A program made the translations under genes and the position numbers. A stretch of 43,588 bases of DNA, from the NCBI GenBank assembly GCA_009778675.1, contig WRFU01000002.1, forward strand, positions 1-43,588. Direction: 5' to 3'. Each line of letters starts with the position of its first letter. The stretch's first letter is position 1. This document shows, one piece after another, positions 1 to 7,328 of this stretch. Source of the stretch: Candidatus Saccharimonadota bacterium. GTDB taxonomy: Bacteria > Patescibacteriota > Saccharimonadia > Saccharimonadales > Saccharimonadaceae. Under the pieces are notes generated by a model. It saw only the letters and a list, made by a program, of their open reading frames with translations, searched no databases and was not told the origin of the DNA.

Positions 1-21
1 CCAATGTACGGCTTAAAAAAT

Positions 22-507
22 CTAGCGAGTTTTTGCATTCAGGTCTTTTTCTCCTTGGTTGCGATTTTTAGTGAAATCGGCAATTTTTTCCATTAAGCGC
101 ACTAATTCGGCGCTGTCATCATCACCCAGATAATCAAACAGATCATTAAAGAATTGGTGGTGATTAGCGTGATGATGATGATGACGGCTGACAGTTTGCC
201 CCCGACGAGTCAGTAATACATTAGTCACCCGTTTATCATCCGGCGATTTAACACGTTCTATCATACCCTTTTTTTCTAAAATATCCAACGATTGGCTTAG
301 AGCTGATAAACTAATATCCATTTTTTCGGCCAAATTCGACACCGTAATCGGTGCGGTATTTTCGGCATAATGGTCGATGATCAATTTAAATAGTAGCATA
401 ATCGCTGGGCTCATAGCATGGTGATGATTTAAACTCTCACGCATGGCACTACGCCGCAGCGACATTAGCACGGTATTTAAACGAGTTGTGTAATCTTGTT
501 TCTTCAT
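22..507 (-). CDS. MarR-family transcriptional regulator, histidine-rich
   Basis: A 161-aa winged-helix protein. The recognition region (about residues 55-85, ...ISLSALSQSLDILEKKG) and the charged wing (SPDDKRVTNVLLTRRG, about 88-103) are typical of MarR repressors, which bind DNA as dimers through palindromes. Unusual are two histidine clusters: HHH at residues 28-30 and HHHHH plus HH at 109-117, the second right after the wing. MarR relatives such as AdcR/ZitR sense zinc, so metal sensing is possible, but the ligand is not known from sequence. The start is ATG at 507. A palindrome overlapping its own -10 box suggests autoregulation. The divergent side of the promoter region carries no gene, so its targets beyond itself are unknown. 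Confidence 0.85.
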   Translation of the reverse strand: MKKQDYTTRLNTVLMSLRRSAMRESLNHHHAMSPAIMLLFKLIIDHYAENTAPITVSNLAEKMDISLSALSQSLDILEKKGMIERVKSPDDKRVTNVLLTRRGQTVSRHHHHHANHHQFFNDLFDYLGDDDSAELVRLMEKIADFTKNRNQGEKDLNAKTR

Positions 508-521
508 AAAATACTTTACCT

Positions 522-557
522 ACTAAATAGTTTAGTTACTTAAGTATTCGTTGTCAA
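522..557 (-). promoter_or_regulatory. Promoter and palindromic operator of the MarR gene
   Basis: On the minus strand TTGACA (557-552), a 17-nt spacer and TAAACT (534-529) form a sigma70-like promoter. A perfect 15-bp palindrome ACTAAA-TAG-TTTAGT (522-536) covers the -10 and the likely start site. This is the arrangement expected for a self-repressing MarR protein; binding itself is inferred. Confidence 0.65.
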
Positions 558-563
558 GAGTTT

Positions 564-2108
564 TTATATTTCTATATCGTCACCAAAGATTTTGTGTAGC
601 CGGGAACGGATAGCGCCAGGGTGGCGGCCAAATTGTGCCGTTAGATCTTTAACTTTTGCACCATTTTTGAACGCCTTGGTTAATTTCTCGTCATCTGCCT
701 GAGCCCAAGGCGTATAAGCATTCGGATAGGTCAGACGCATTTTAGCTAGTTTTTCAGCCCAAGCGGTTGAACCTTGGCTGGTTTTGGATTTTTTAAATTT
801 TTGAATTCGAGCTTGTTTGTTAGCACGCAACGGTTCGTATTTGGTTTTGGCTTCTTTGGCAGCCCGCTGAAACTTAGCGTCTTGAGCTAAAACTTCTGGA
901 TGGATTTTAAATGCGTTGCTGGTCAATCCCAAGATTGATAGATCATCTAGCGACTTAACCCGGCTAAGCGCCACATAACCCATGCCCGGTTCAAACACAT
1001 TAGCCAGGTTGATTTTGGCAGCATCGAGTGTCATGCCTTGCGATTTGTGAACAGTAATCGCATAGGCCGGACGCAATGGCACTTGGGTCAAGCTAGCCTG
1101 CTTTTTATCGCCATCGCGTAGTTCCCAAGATGCTTCGTGCACCACAATCTTACGACCATTACGAAACTGCACCAACGGATAGTCATCAACAAAGCCAACC
1201 ACGATGCCAATCGAACCATTCGCAAAACTGCGTTCAGGGTCATTTTTAAGCGCCATCACTAACGCACCCTTTTTTAGCTGCAATAGTTCTGGAGCCAAGC
1301 AAGATCTTTTAAGCCGATCAACGTGGTTCTGGCTGCCGGTATGAGTCATCGTAAAATCAACAAATTCACCTGGCAGTGCAGTCATGTGACGATTATTAAT
1401 AGCGTCAACATCACGGTTGGTAGTGTGGAGTTCAGTAATTTCTGTTTGCTGGTTCAAATTCGCCCGATAGCGCGCAGCGATTTTTTCGGCATCGGCGCGA
1501 GTGATTTGGCCGGCACGGATTTTGCTTAAGATATTTAGAAAATCGTCGTCGGTTTGACGGTACTGGGAATCAAGATACAAAATAACTGGATCAAGATTCT
1601 GCCAGGATTTTGAGTGGTAGGCAAAATTGGTTTTGGGCAACTCGTTAATATCATAGTCTGGCTGTTCATCACGCCGCACTACTGGTGGTAATTGAAAGAA
1701 ATCACCGCTTAAAACCACTTGCAGGCCGCCAAACGGTGAGTCATTGGCACGAACCTGGCGGCAGATGTCATCGACAAGGTCTAGCCGAAAATCGTGCAAC
1801 ATCGAAATCTCATCGATGATTAAAATATCAGCTTTTTCGATTTGTTCACGCCGACCTTTGGCTAGGTTATCAAAAAATTTGCGCGGCAAAGTGTCTAACA
1901 CGCCTAGGCCAGACCACGCGTGAATGGTGTTACCGCCAAGGTGTGCCGCAGCAATGCCAGTGGTGGCCGTGACGGCCACTTTTTTGCCAGATCGTTTGGA
2001 CTGGTGCACGAACTCATTTAAGGTATAGGTTTTACCAGCGCCGGCAGCACCGGTCAAAAAAGCGCTATAACCGGCAAATAAAATTTCTAAAGCTAAATCT
2101 TGATCCAT
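564..2108 (-). CDS. Pif1/RecD2-like superfamily 1B DNA helicase
   Basis: A 514-aa ATP-dependent 5'-3' helicase of the Pif1 type. Visible motifs are Walker A GAAGAGKT (20-27), Walker B ILIIDEISM with D99/E100, a GDFFQLPPV motif (about 130), a late VHKSQGMTLD motif and GYVALSRV. The C-terminus is basic and ends in a short helix-turn-helix-like segment (DLTAQFGRHPGAIRSRL) that probably helps bind DNA. Pif1-like enzymes unwind replication barriers and G-quadruplex DNA; a host or mobile-element role cannot be separated here. A TATATT box ends 7 nt before the ATG, so the message is probably leaderless. Confidence 0.85.
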   Translation of the reverse strand: MDQDLALEILFAGYSAFLTGAAGAGKTYTLNEFVHQSKRSGKKVAVTATTGIAAAHLGGNTIHAWSGLGVLDTLPRKFFDNLAKGRREQIEKADILIIDEISMLHDFRLDLVDDICRQVRANDSPFGGLQVVLSGDFFQLPPVVRRDEQPDYDINELPKTNFAYHSKSWQNLDPVILYLDSQYRQTDDDFLNILSKIRAGQITRADAEKIAARYRANLNQQTEITELHTTNRDVDAINNRHMTALPGEFVDFTMTHTGSQNHVDRLKRSCLAPELLQLKKGALVMALKNDPERSFANGSIGIVVGFVDDYPLVQFRNGRKIVVHEASWELRDGDKKQASLTQVPLRPAYAITVHKSQGMTLDAAKINLANVFEPGMGYVALSRVKSLDDLSILGLTSNAFKIHPEVLAQDAKFQRAAKEAKTKYEPLRANKQARIQKFKKSKTSQGSTAWAEKLAKMRLTYPNAYTPWAQADDEKLTKAFKNGAKVKDLTAQFGRHPGAIRSRLHKIFGDDIEI

Positions 2109-2147
2109 GGGTTCTAATATAACATGGGCGGGATGAAGGTTGTATTG

Positions 2148-2231
2148 TTATCTAACGACAACTGCCCCAAACGGATATTTAGCTTTACTTGAAATCTCTA
2201 TAGCTACATCCATAAATTCTTTATCGGTCAT
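2148..2231 (-). pseudogene. Remnant of a cytidine/guanine deaminase-family gene (N-terminus only)
   Basis: A 27-codon frame starting at ATG 2231, overlapping the end of the upstream VOC gene, reads MTDKEFMDVAIEISSK and then AKYPFGAVVVR before TAA. The second part matches the first helix and beta-hairpin (PFGAVVV) of CDA-fold deaminases. The zinc motifs HAE and PCxxC are absent, and the sequence after the stop shows no continuation before the helicase promoter. I read this as a gene lost by deletion. It was translationally coupled to the VOC gene. It is too short to be a working enzyme. Confidence 0.6.
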
Positions 2232-2610
2232 TCACGTCCTTAATATTTTGATAAAAGATAATTTTAAATCCGTCTGGGTCTTTAACGGCAAACTCGCGTT
2301 TGCCCCATGGAAAACTGGTCGGCTCACTGGATGGTTGTACGCCATTTGCTACTACACTCTTATGCTGTTCATCGACATTTTCAACTTCTACGTAAGTAAA
2401 AATACCCAAACCTTTCGGTTCCATGCCAGCTTCTTTATCAATTTGGACTTTCGATTCATCCATGAACGCCAGCGTAAAATCGCCGGGTTTTATCCGCACC
2501 GTATCATCAGACTGATCCACATCGAACCCCAGCTTTTCATAAAACTCTGCTGTTTTAGCCAGGTCTTTTACAAAATATAAGTTTGAATGTAGGCGCTTTA
2601 TATTAGTCAT
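2221..2610 (-). CDS. VOC (glyoxalase/bleomycin-resistance) superfamily protein, full-length copy
   Basis: A 129-aa protein with the paired beta-alpha-beta-beta-beta layout of VOC proteins: HSNLYFVKDLAKTAEFYEKLG at the start and REFAVKDPDGFKIIFYQ at the end. The substrate is unknown; members include glyoxalases and antibiotic-binding proteins. The start at 2610 is chosen because AAGGGGAT lies just upstream; the longer frame from 2658 lacks this and would run through a TATAAT box (2634-2639). A close, shorter paralogue lies at 7038-7328. Confidence 0.8.
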   Translation of the reverse strand: MTNIKRLHSNLYFVKDLAKTAEFYEKLGFDVDQSDDTVRIKPGDFTLAFMDESKVQIDKEAGMEPKGLGIFTYVEVENVDEQHKSVVANGVQPSSEPTSFPWGKREFAVKDPDGFKIIFYQNIKDVNDR

Positions 2611-2696
2611 ACCATCCCCTTTTAATACATCAATTATAGCACCTGGGTATACATACATTATATTCGTAGAGTGAGAAAATCTGTTAGAATATAGCT

Positions 2697-3242
2697 ATGA
2701 AGTTGTACAGGTTTTCCCCAATACAAAACCAGGATGAATTGCCAGAGGTAATAAAGTATACCCACTTTGTCTGTTGCGAGCTTTGTAAGCAATCATTCGG
2801 AAAATACCTGCCAAATGCTGGGAATATAGGTATATTTTGCCACTACGATGAAGAGTGTGCTCGATTGATTAAAATACGAAAACAAATTACCAAACCGTCT
2901 GACGATCCTAATCAAAAGTATTTTGAATTATATGAACCGATTGTTATACCAGCACAAGACGATGTGCCAGAGACAACTTACACACATTTGTATATTCGTA
3001 AGCCAGATATTTACCGTCCGCAAGTTGGCGATGTTGATTTTTACCTAGAGCAGTCAGAATATGACGAGTTTAAACAATCGCTAATTAACGGTGCGAAAAT
3101 TAAAGGTGCAAGGGTGTTCCCTCGGAATGATTTAGATATGATTGAGCTATATGATCCAGATATTGACGCGCTTGGTTATGCCAGTACAGATGTTATGAGC
3201 ACAAAAGTACGAAAAAAGTTGTCAGAAGAAACGAATCTATAA
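2697..3242 (+). CDS. Conserved-looking protein of unknown function with N-terminal Cys cluster
   Basis: A 181-aa soluble protein that I do not recognise. Near the N-terminus are cysteines in CCELC (about residues 26-30) and FCHYDEECARL (about 47-57), a spacing that could hold a zinc ion. The rest is acidic with no membrane segment. It is divergent from the VOC gene and converges on pyrB. A TAGAAT box ends 6 nt before the ATG, fitting a leaderless transcript. Codon use looks native. Confidence 0.7.
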   Translation: MKLYRFSPIQNQDELPEVIKYTHFVCCELCKQSFGKYLPNAGNIGIFCHYDEECARLIKIRKQITKPSDDPNQKYFELYEPIVIPAQDDVPETTYTHLYIRKPDIYRPQVGDVDFYLEQSEYDEFKQSLINGAKIKGARVFPRNDLDMIELYDPDIDALGYASTDVMSTKVRKKLSEETNL

Positions 3243-3261
3243 CGGGCAGCGTTCGACTAAG

Positions 3262-4206
3262 CTATTCTTCTAAAGACAAAAACTCACCATCCCGATCAAA
3301 TACAATTAGTAGAAACGCCATACGGACGTAAACGGCATTTTCGACTTGGTCAAAATAGATGGCTCGCGGGTCGCTGTCTATTTCGGTCGCGATTTCATCA
3401 ATCCTAGGCAGCGGATGCATAATAACCGCGTCTGGTTTTAAATCGCGGATGGTTTGGTTATTCAAAACATAATAACCTTTTAGTTGATCGTATTGATTTT
3501 TATCTTCAAATCGTTCTTTTTGAATGCGGGTCATATACAAAACATCACATTCATGAACGGCTTTTTCGAGACTATTAGTTTTGACGAATTTAACGCCTTT
3601 TTTGGTCATTTCTTGGTAGTATTCTTCTGGTAACTGTAATTCATCTGGTGCTACAAAATATAATTCGTCTTCGTTATATTCAATCAAAAGTTCTAGCAGC
3701 GACCGCACGGTACGGCCGTATTTTAGATCACCGATTAAAGCTATTTTTAAGTTTGGCGCTGGTTTAGCTTTTTTAATCGTGTAAAAATCTACCAGTGCCT
3801 GGGTTGGATGCTCGCCACTGCCATCGCCTGCACCGATAAACGGTATTTTGACCAATTTGGCTGCCATATCTGACGAGCCAACATCAGGGTGGCGCATGAC
3901 AATTATGTCGCAAAATCTTTCTACTGTACGCACAGTATCACCCAAACTCTCACCCTTACCCATCGACACGCCAGACATACCGGTGGCCGATATGATTTTG
4001 CCCCCTAGGCGTTCCATAGCAGCTTCGAACGAAAACCTGGTACGAGTTGACGGCTCGAAAAACAGTGAAGCCAAGATTTTATCCTTTAATAAATCTAGCT
4101 CGCCTTTGGTTTGTAAATATTTTTCTAGCTTTTTGGATAAACTGATCACCCGATCAATATCAGATTTATCAAATTGCCGAACGGTTGTTATGTCTTTACC
4201 GATCAT
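3262..4206 (-). CDS. pyrB: Aspartate carbamoyltransferase catalytic chain
   Basis: A 314-aa enzyme joining carbamoyl phosphate and L-aspartate to N-carbamoyl-aspartate, the committed step of pyrimidine synthesis. The carbamoyl phosphate loop STRTR (53-57), the 80s loop with S81 and K84, HPTQ (133-136) and MHPLPRIDEI (about 265) are all present. HPTQ with HPLPR, rather than the ornithine-specific pattern, supports aspartate as substrate. No pyrI, pyrC, carAB or other pyrimidine gene is nearby, so it stands alone in this window. AAGGAA lies before the ATG and TATAAT lies further upstream, so this message has a leader, unlike many neighbours. Confidence 0.95.
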   Translation of the reverse strand: MIGKDITTVRQFDKSDIDRVISLSKKLEKYLQTKGELDLLKDKILASLFFEPSTRTRFSFEAAMERLGGKIISATGMSGVSMGKGESLGDTVRTVERFCDIIVMRHPDVGSSDMAAKLVKIPFIGAGDGSGEHPTQALVDFYTIKKAKPAPNLKIALIGDLKYGRTVRSLLELLIEYNEDELYFVAPDELQLPEEYYQEMTKKGVKFVKTNSLEKAVHECDVLYMTRIQKERFEDKNQYDQLKGYYVLNNQTIRDLKPDAVIMHPLPRIDEIATEIDSDPRAIYFDQVENAVYVRMAFLLIVFDRDGEFLSLEE

Positions 4207-4453
4207 TTTTTATTTCCTTGTTTTCTATCTGAATTATATTCCAGTCATAAATAAAAACCAACTACAAGGGCTGGCTTTTACTTGGCTCGCGGAAGTCAAC
4301 GTATTGCGAACTTCTGCAACCCACTATGATTATGCCAAACTACCCCAAGTAAAACAAGTCGTCGATGAATATGAAGCCACCAGACAGGTATTAGCGTTCG
4401 CCTAACTGCTCAAACACTCGGAAAATAACAGAATAAGGTATAATACGGAACAT
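4207..4453. other. Spacer between pyrB and the NYN gene, with a possible gene remnant
   Basis: This 247-nt stretch holds the pyrB promoter near its left end. An open frame on the plus strand (about 4240-4405) ends with YDYAKLPQVKQVVDEYEA and looks like the C-terminal end of a protein, but it has no start of its own and I cannot name the family. It may be debris left by insertion of the neighbouring element. TATAAT for the NYN gene lies at 4439-4444. Confidence 0.35.
4282..4292 (+). other. Candidate left attachment site of the integrated element
   Basis: TTGGCTCGCGG matches 10 of 11 bases of TTGGCTCCCGG at 11705-11715, the 3' end of the tRNA-Asn gene where the recombinase frame runs into it. 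Serine recombinases need only a short shared core, so a partial match is what one would expect. A match this good by chance in about 7 kb is not rare enough to be decisive. Confidence 0.3.
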
Positions 4454-5077
4454 ATGAATAAAACCCAACCAAACCTCGCCGACCTCGACACCTATGTTTT
4501 TATAGATGTTAGTAACATTCGCTACGCCTGTCTTCGTAGTTGCGGCATTCGTCTAAGCTTTCCCAAGCTCATCAAATACTTCCAGGGCAAATACAAACAC
4601 CTAAAAAGCGTGAAGTATTTTGAGGGTATCTCGGACAACGACCAGGCAAGAGAGAAACAGTTCAAAAGTTACGCAAAACTTGGCTACGAAATACACTCGC
4701 TTTCTCGCAAGGCCTACACCGACCCCGCCGTCTACAAAGAGTTCATCTGCAAAAAGTGTAAAACTCCCAACCGCGTCAAAGCGTTAGAAAAGTCCAAGAA
4801 ACTCAAATCAAACGTCGATGTCTATATCGCAACTGAATTATTAGAAGTTGCTCATCTTGCAACTAAACCGACCCATATCATCTTGATGTCTTGCGATGGC
4901 GACTACGCCGAAATGATAAAATCAGCCGTGAAGAATAAAAATGTGCATCTTACGGTTATTGCCACGCCTCCAACCAAGAAATACAACGCTCTATCTAGTC
5001 GCCTAAAACAATTACGTGGCACCATTCCAAATTACCAACTCACAAACATTCTGAACTTCAAAGACCGCATTCAATAG
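4454..5077 (+). CDS. NYN/PIN-like domain protein (LabA/DUF88 type), probable RNase
   Basis: A 207-aa protein with the acidic residues of NYN-domain nucleases: FIDVSN (D18, N21), NVDVYIATELL (D122) and SCDGDYAEMI (D148, D150). The NYN fold is related to PIN and FLAP nucleases and usually cuts RNA with a metal ion; the target here is unknown. CKKC at 99-102 could bind zinc with other residues. No partner domain such as OST-HTH is present. TATAAT ends 9 nt before the ATG, giving an essentially leaderless start. It faces the NUDIX operon across a 107-nt spacer holding a putative sRNA. It may be cargo of the element. Confidence 0.8.
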   Translation: MNKTQPNLADLDTYVFIDVSNIRYACLRSCGIRLSFPKLIKYFQGKYKHLKSVKYFEGISDNDQAREKQFKSYAKLGYEIHSLSRKAYTDPAVYKEFICKKCKTPNRVKALEKSKKLKSNVDVYIATELLEVAHLATKPTHIILMSCDGDYAEMIKSAVKNKNVHLTVIATPPTKKYNALSSRLKQLRGTIPNYQLTNILNFKDRIQ

Positions 5078-5081
5078 CAAC

Positions 5082-5138
5082 AAAAAAGAGAGCGGCTCCG
5101 AAGATACACTCTCGAATGTGAGGCAATACAGCCCCTGT
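5082..5138 (-). ncRNA. Putative small RNA of about 57 nt with its own promoter and terminator
   Basis: On the minus strand a strong promoter (5145-5174) would start transcription near 5138. The product would hold a small hairpin, ACAG-GGG-CUGU, a single-stranded stretch, then a second hairpin with outer stem GAGAG/CUCUC and a UUCG loop, followed by six U (5087-5082). It could also act simply as the terminator of the NUDIX operon upstream, with the promoter incidental. The 3' end points at the NYN gene's tail, but no overlap is needed. No known RNA family is recognised. Confidence 0.5.
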
Positions 5139-5144
5139 AACCTC

Positions 5145-5174
5145 ATTATAGCAAATTATGTCCATAAAAGTCAA
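5145..5174 (-). promoter_or_regulatory. Strong promoter in the spacer after the NUDIX gene
   Basis: Minus-strand TTGACT (5174-5169), 18-nt spacer, TATAAT (5150-5145). No coding start on this strand lies within the next 900 nt, which is the main reason for proposing an sRNA. Confidence 0.6.
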
Positions 5175-5184
5175 TATCCGCGTA

Positions 5185-5643
5185 TCAGACTTGGGCTTCT
5201 AGGTATTTCTTCGCTAACTTCAAATATCCCAAATCACGAAATTGTAGAGCAACCACATCTGGTTCAGATACGCGATTAGCCTCTATCTTGGTAATTGCCG
5301 CATCCAAACTATCGTACCATTCCAAACTAAATCCACGCTCTGCTTCATAATCATCAAAGTGTGGCGGCTTCTTTTCGCCCACAACCCTAGCCACGAAGCC
5401 ATCAGACACATCGTGTAGCTCCCAGCCAGGTATATCAGTTTCAGTCCGCCCCAGTTCAGCAATAATTTCACAATCACAACCTGCCTCTTCTAAGACTTCT
5501 CGCTTGGCTGACTCCCGTAAATCCTCTCCGTCTTCCACCCCACCACCAGGGACTTTGTAGTATCCATATTTTTGGACATTTATCACAGTCACTCGACCAT
5601 TATCATCCAGCAGCACAGTCCTAGTAGCGTATTTAGTTATCAT
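5185..5643 (-). CDS. NUDIX hydrolase
   Basis: A 152-aa protein with a complete Nudix box, G34-x5-E40-x7-REVLEEAG (48-55), the metal-binding catalytic helix that cleaves nucleoside diphosphates linked to another group. The exact substrate cannot be told; it could clean up oxidised nucleotides or act on nucleotide sugars. It is the last gene of a leftward operon. Its ATG overlaps the stop of the GNAT gene (ATGA), and AGGAAAGGGG precedes it. It is followed by the minus-strand hairpin-plus-U-tract at 5082-5113. Confidence 0.9.
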   Translation of the reverse strand: MITKYATRTVLLDDNGRVTVINVQKYGYYKVPGGGVEDGEDLRESAKREVLEEAGCDCEIIAELGRTETDIPGWELHDVSDGFVARVVGEKKPPHFDDYEAERGFSLEWYDSLDAAITKIEANRVSEPDVVALQFRDLGYLKLAKKYLEAQV

Positions 5644-6200
5644 ATTGCCCCTTTCCTAACCATCTTAATTTCTGGCATTTCCTTAAACCTCGTATATTCG
5701 GGTTCGCCAACTTCCTCAAATCCATACTTCCTATAAAATGCCTTAGCACGTTCGTTATACGCTACAACGTGCAGCTCTATTTCACCATCTCCCAAGAACT
5801 TTAAGCCTCTCGCCATCAACTCTGAGCCAATACCCTTACCGTGAAACTTTTTGTCGGTATAAATTGCACCAAGCTCTTTCTTGTCGCCATCCTTTATGGC
5901 GGCTAGCCAACCGACCACTCTGCCATCACCATCCTTTGCGACCATATCTAAAACATTCGGGTTATTCAAATTCTCTGCCGTGCGTTGCTTCTTTTTGGCT
6001 ATTCCGTCTGGCGATAGTCTACTGGTAAAATACTCGTCAATCATTTCTCTCGTAACGCCACGTTCATCATCTACGTAGGTATCTACCCAGCTCTCGTGTC
6101 GCATTCTTTCCATATCTTCAACGTCTTCTGGCGTAGAGTTCTTAATGGTAAAACTCGGCTCATTTTCATATTCTAGTCTTGACGATACGACTTCGCTCAT
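5640..6200 (-). CDS. GNAT-family N-acetyltransferase
   Basis: A 186-aa acetyl-CoA-dependent transferase. The CoA-binding motif is KFHGKGIGS (118-126), preceded by the beta-strand LGAIYTDK and followed by AFYRKYGFEEVGE, all typical of GNAT motif A/B. The acceptor could be a small molecule, an antibiotic or a protein. It overlaps the methyltransferase by 4 nt (ATGA) with AAGGAG before its start, and overlaps the NUDIX gene in the same way, so the genes are translationally coupled. Confidence 0.88.
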   Translation of the reverse strand: MSEVVSSRLEYENEPSFTIKNSTPEDVEDMERMRHESWVDTYVDDERGVTREMIDEYFTSRLSPDGIAKKKQRTAENLNNPNVLDMVAKDGDGRVVGWLAAIKDGDKKELGAIYTDKKFHGKGIGSELMARGLKFLGDGEIELHVVAYNERAKAFYRKYGFEEVGEPEYTRFKEMPEIKMVRKGAI

Positions 6201-7036
6201 TCTTGCTCCTTATTGCTTAATGATTTTGCAGTAAGCAGCCAAAAACTAATCCTCTCATCGAAAACACCGTCGGGCTTTAATTCTTTTAGTCTTTCCCTCA
6301 GCTCCTGCTCAAATGCCTCTGCCTTATCCCCAAGTTGGTCGCTATTACCCCAAGAAGAAGAGAACAGCCACCCAATCACATCATCCGTTGTGCGTCTAAC
6401 CATAACGTCCAAGACAGTTTCTTCTATATCAGCAAATCCCGCCTCGTTCAGCATATCTTCAAATGACTTTTTGCCTCTCGTAAAAACACTATGACCCGCT
6501 TTTCGTTCCGCACCAAGATATTTAACACCAACTTCACTAACAATTCGGTTCCGTTCTGCCGTTATTTCGTTTGGCTCGTCAAAAGTTGGCGAGTAGATAT
6601 GAAGACCGTGCTTCAAGCCAATAATAGCCACACCGCCATTATCTACTAGGTGTTTTTTGATTTCGATAAGTGTATCCGTTCCGTCCATCCAATGAAAACT
6701 TTGTCCCATAGTGCAAAGTTTGATTTTTTCAGTCAATCCCGATAAATCGTCAGAAGATTTTTGTTCAAAAACCACGTTCTTTACGTCTTGCTCGTCGGCT
6801 TTCTGTTTTGCCAGCCTCAGCATATCTGCGTCAGGGTCCCAAGCAATAACTTTGCCAAAAGTCTTTGAAAGAGGCAAAGCAAGCTCACCTGTTCCACAGC
6901 CCAAATCCAATAAAATGTCATTCTCGATTGGCTTGAAAATTTCAATAATCTTATCAAAGATTTCCTGCGAGTATTTTGGACGGTATTTCACATAATAGTC
7001 TGCGGTGCTTGCAAAAAGTGATTTATCATATTTCAT
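6197..7036 (-). CDS. Class I SAM-dependent methyltransferase
   Basis: A 279-aa enzyme with motif I LDLGCGTGE (43-51), the acidic strand AWDPDADML (about 65-73) and a GQSFHWMD segment common in type-11 small-molecule methyltransferases. The substrate is unknown. The start at 7036 is chosen because the domain begins there (MKYDKSLF), GGAAAG precedes it, and it sits 1 nt after the stop of the VOC gene. The longer frame from 7204 would run through that VOC gene. Confidence 0.85.
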   Translation of the reverse strand: MKYDKSLFASTADYYVKYRPKYSQEIFDKIIEIFKPIENDILLDLGCGTGELALPLSKTFGKVIAWDPDADMLRLAKQKADEQDVKNVVFEQKSSDDLSGLTEKIKLCTMGQSFHWMDGTDTLIEIKKHLVDNGGVAIIGLKHGLHIYSPTFDEPNEITAERNRIVSEVGVKYLGAERKAGHSVFTRGKKSFEDMLNEAGFADIEETVLDVMVRRTTDDVIGWLFSSSWGNSDQLGDKAEAFEQELRERLKELKPDGVFDERISFWLLTAKSLSNKEQE

Positions 7037-7037
7037 C

Positions 7038-7328
7038 TTACTTTCCGAGCCCCTGATAAAAGATAATCTTGAAACCGTCGAGGTCCTTGACGGCAAATTC
7101 TCGTTTGCCCCACGGGAAAGTAGTTGGTTCGCTCGATGGTTTTCCGACCTCTTTGTCAATCTGAACTTTTGTTTCGTCCATAAATACCAATGTAAAATCC
7201 CCAAGCTTTATCCGCACCGCATCATCAGACCGAGCAGTATCAAATCCTAACTTCACATAGAAATTCGCCGTTCGCTCCAAGTCGCTTACGAAATATAAGT
7301 TTGAATGTATGCGTTTTATATTGTTCAT
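7038..7328 (-). CDS. Shortened VOC superfamily protein (paralogue of 2221-2610)
   Basis: A 96-aa protein very similar to the 129-aa VOC protein at 2221-2610, but missing about 30 residues in the middle: the segment from VQIDKEAG to QPSSEP is reduced to VQIDKEVGKPSSEP. The lost piece carries the first strand and helix of the second beta-alpha-beta-beta-beta module. The frame stays open and both ends are conserved, so it is either a recent degenerate copy or a repurposed short form. Its ATG overlaps the HTH gene stop (ATGA). Confidence 0.7.
   Translation of the reverse strand: MNNIKRIHSNLYFVSDLERTANFYVKLGFDTARSDDAVRIKLGDFTLVFMDETKVQIDKEVGKPSSEPTTFPWGKREFAVKDLDGFKIIFYQGLGK

Noticed and set aside
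150..185. Run of histidine codons in the MarR gene as a possible cloning-tag contaminant
   Set aside because: It is internal, within a normal MarR frame, with a second native His cluster, and mixed CAT/CAC codons.
2140..2580. 146-aa plus-strand ORF opposite the VOC gene
   Set aside because: It is an antisense shadow; the minus strand has the VOC fold, a ribosome site and a paralogue.
4240..4405. Plus-strand frame ending in ...VVDEYEATRQVLAFA as a complete gene
   Set aside because: It extends only by reading through antisense pyrB and has no start or ribosome site; kept only as a possible remnant.
7037..7204. Longer start for the methyltransferase
   Set aside because: It would lie inside the VOC gene in another frame; the start at 7036 has a ribosome site and begins the domain.
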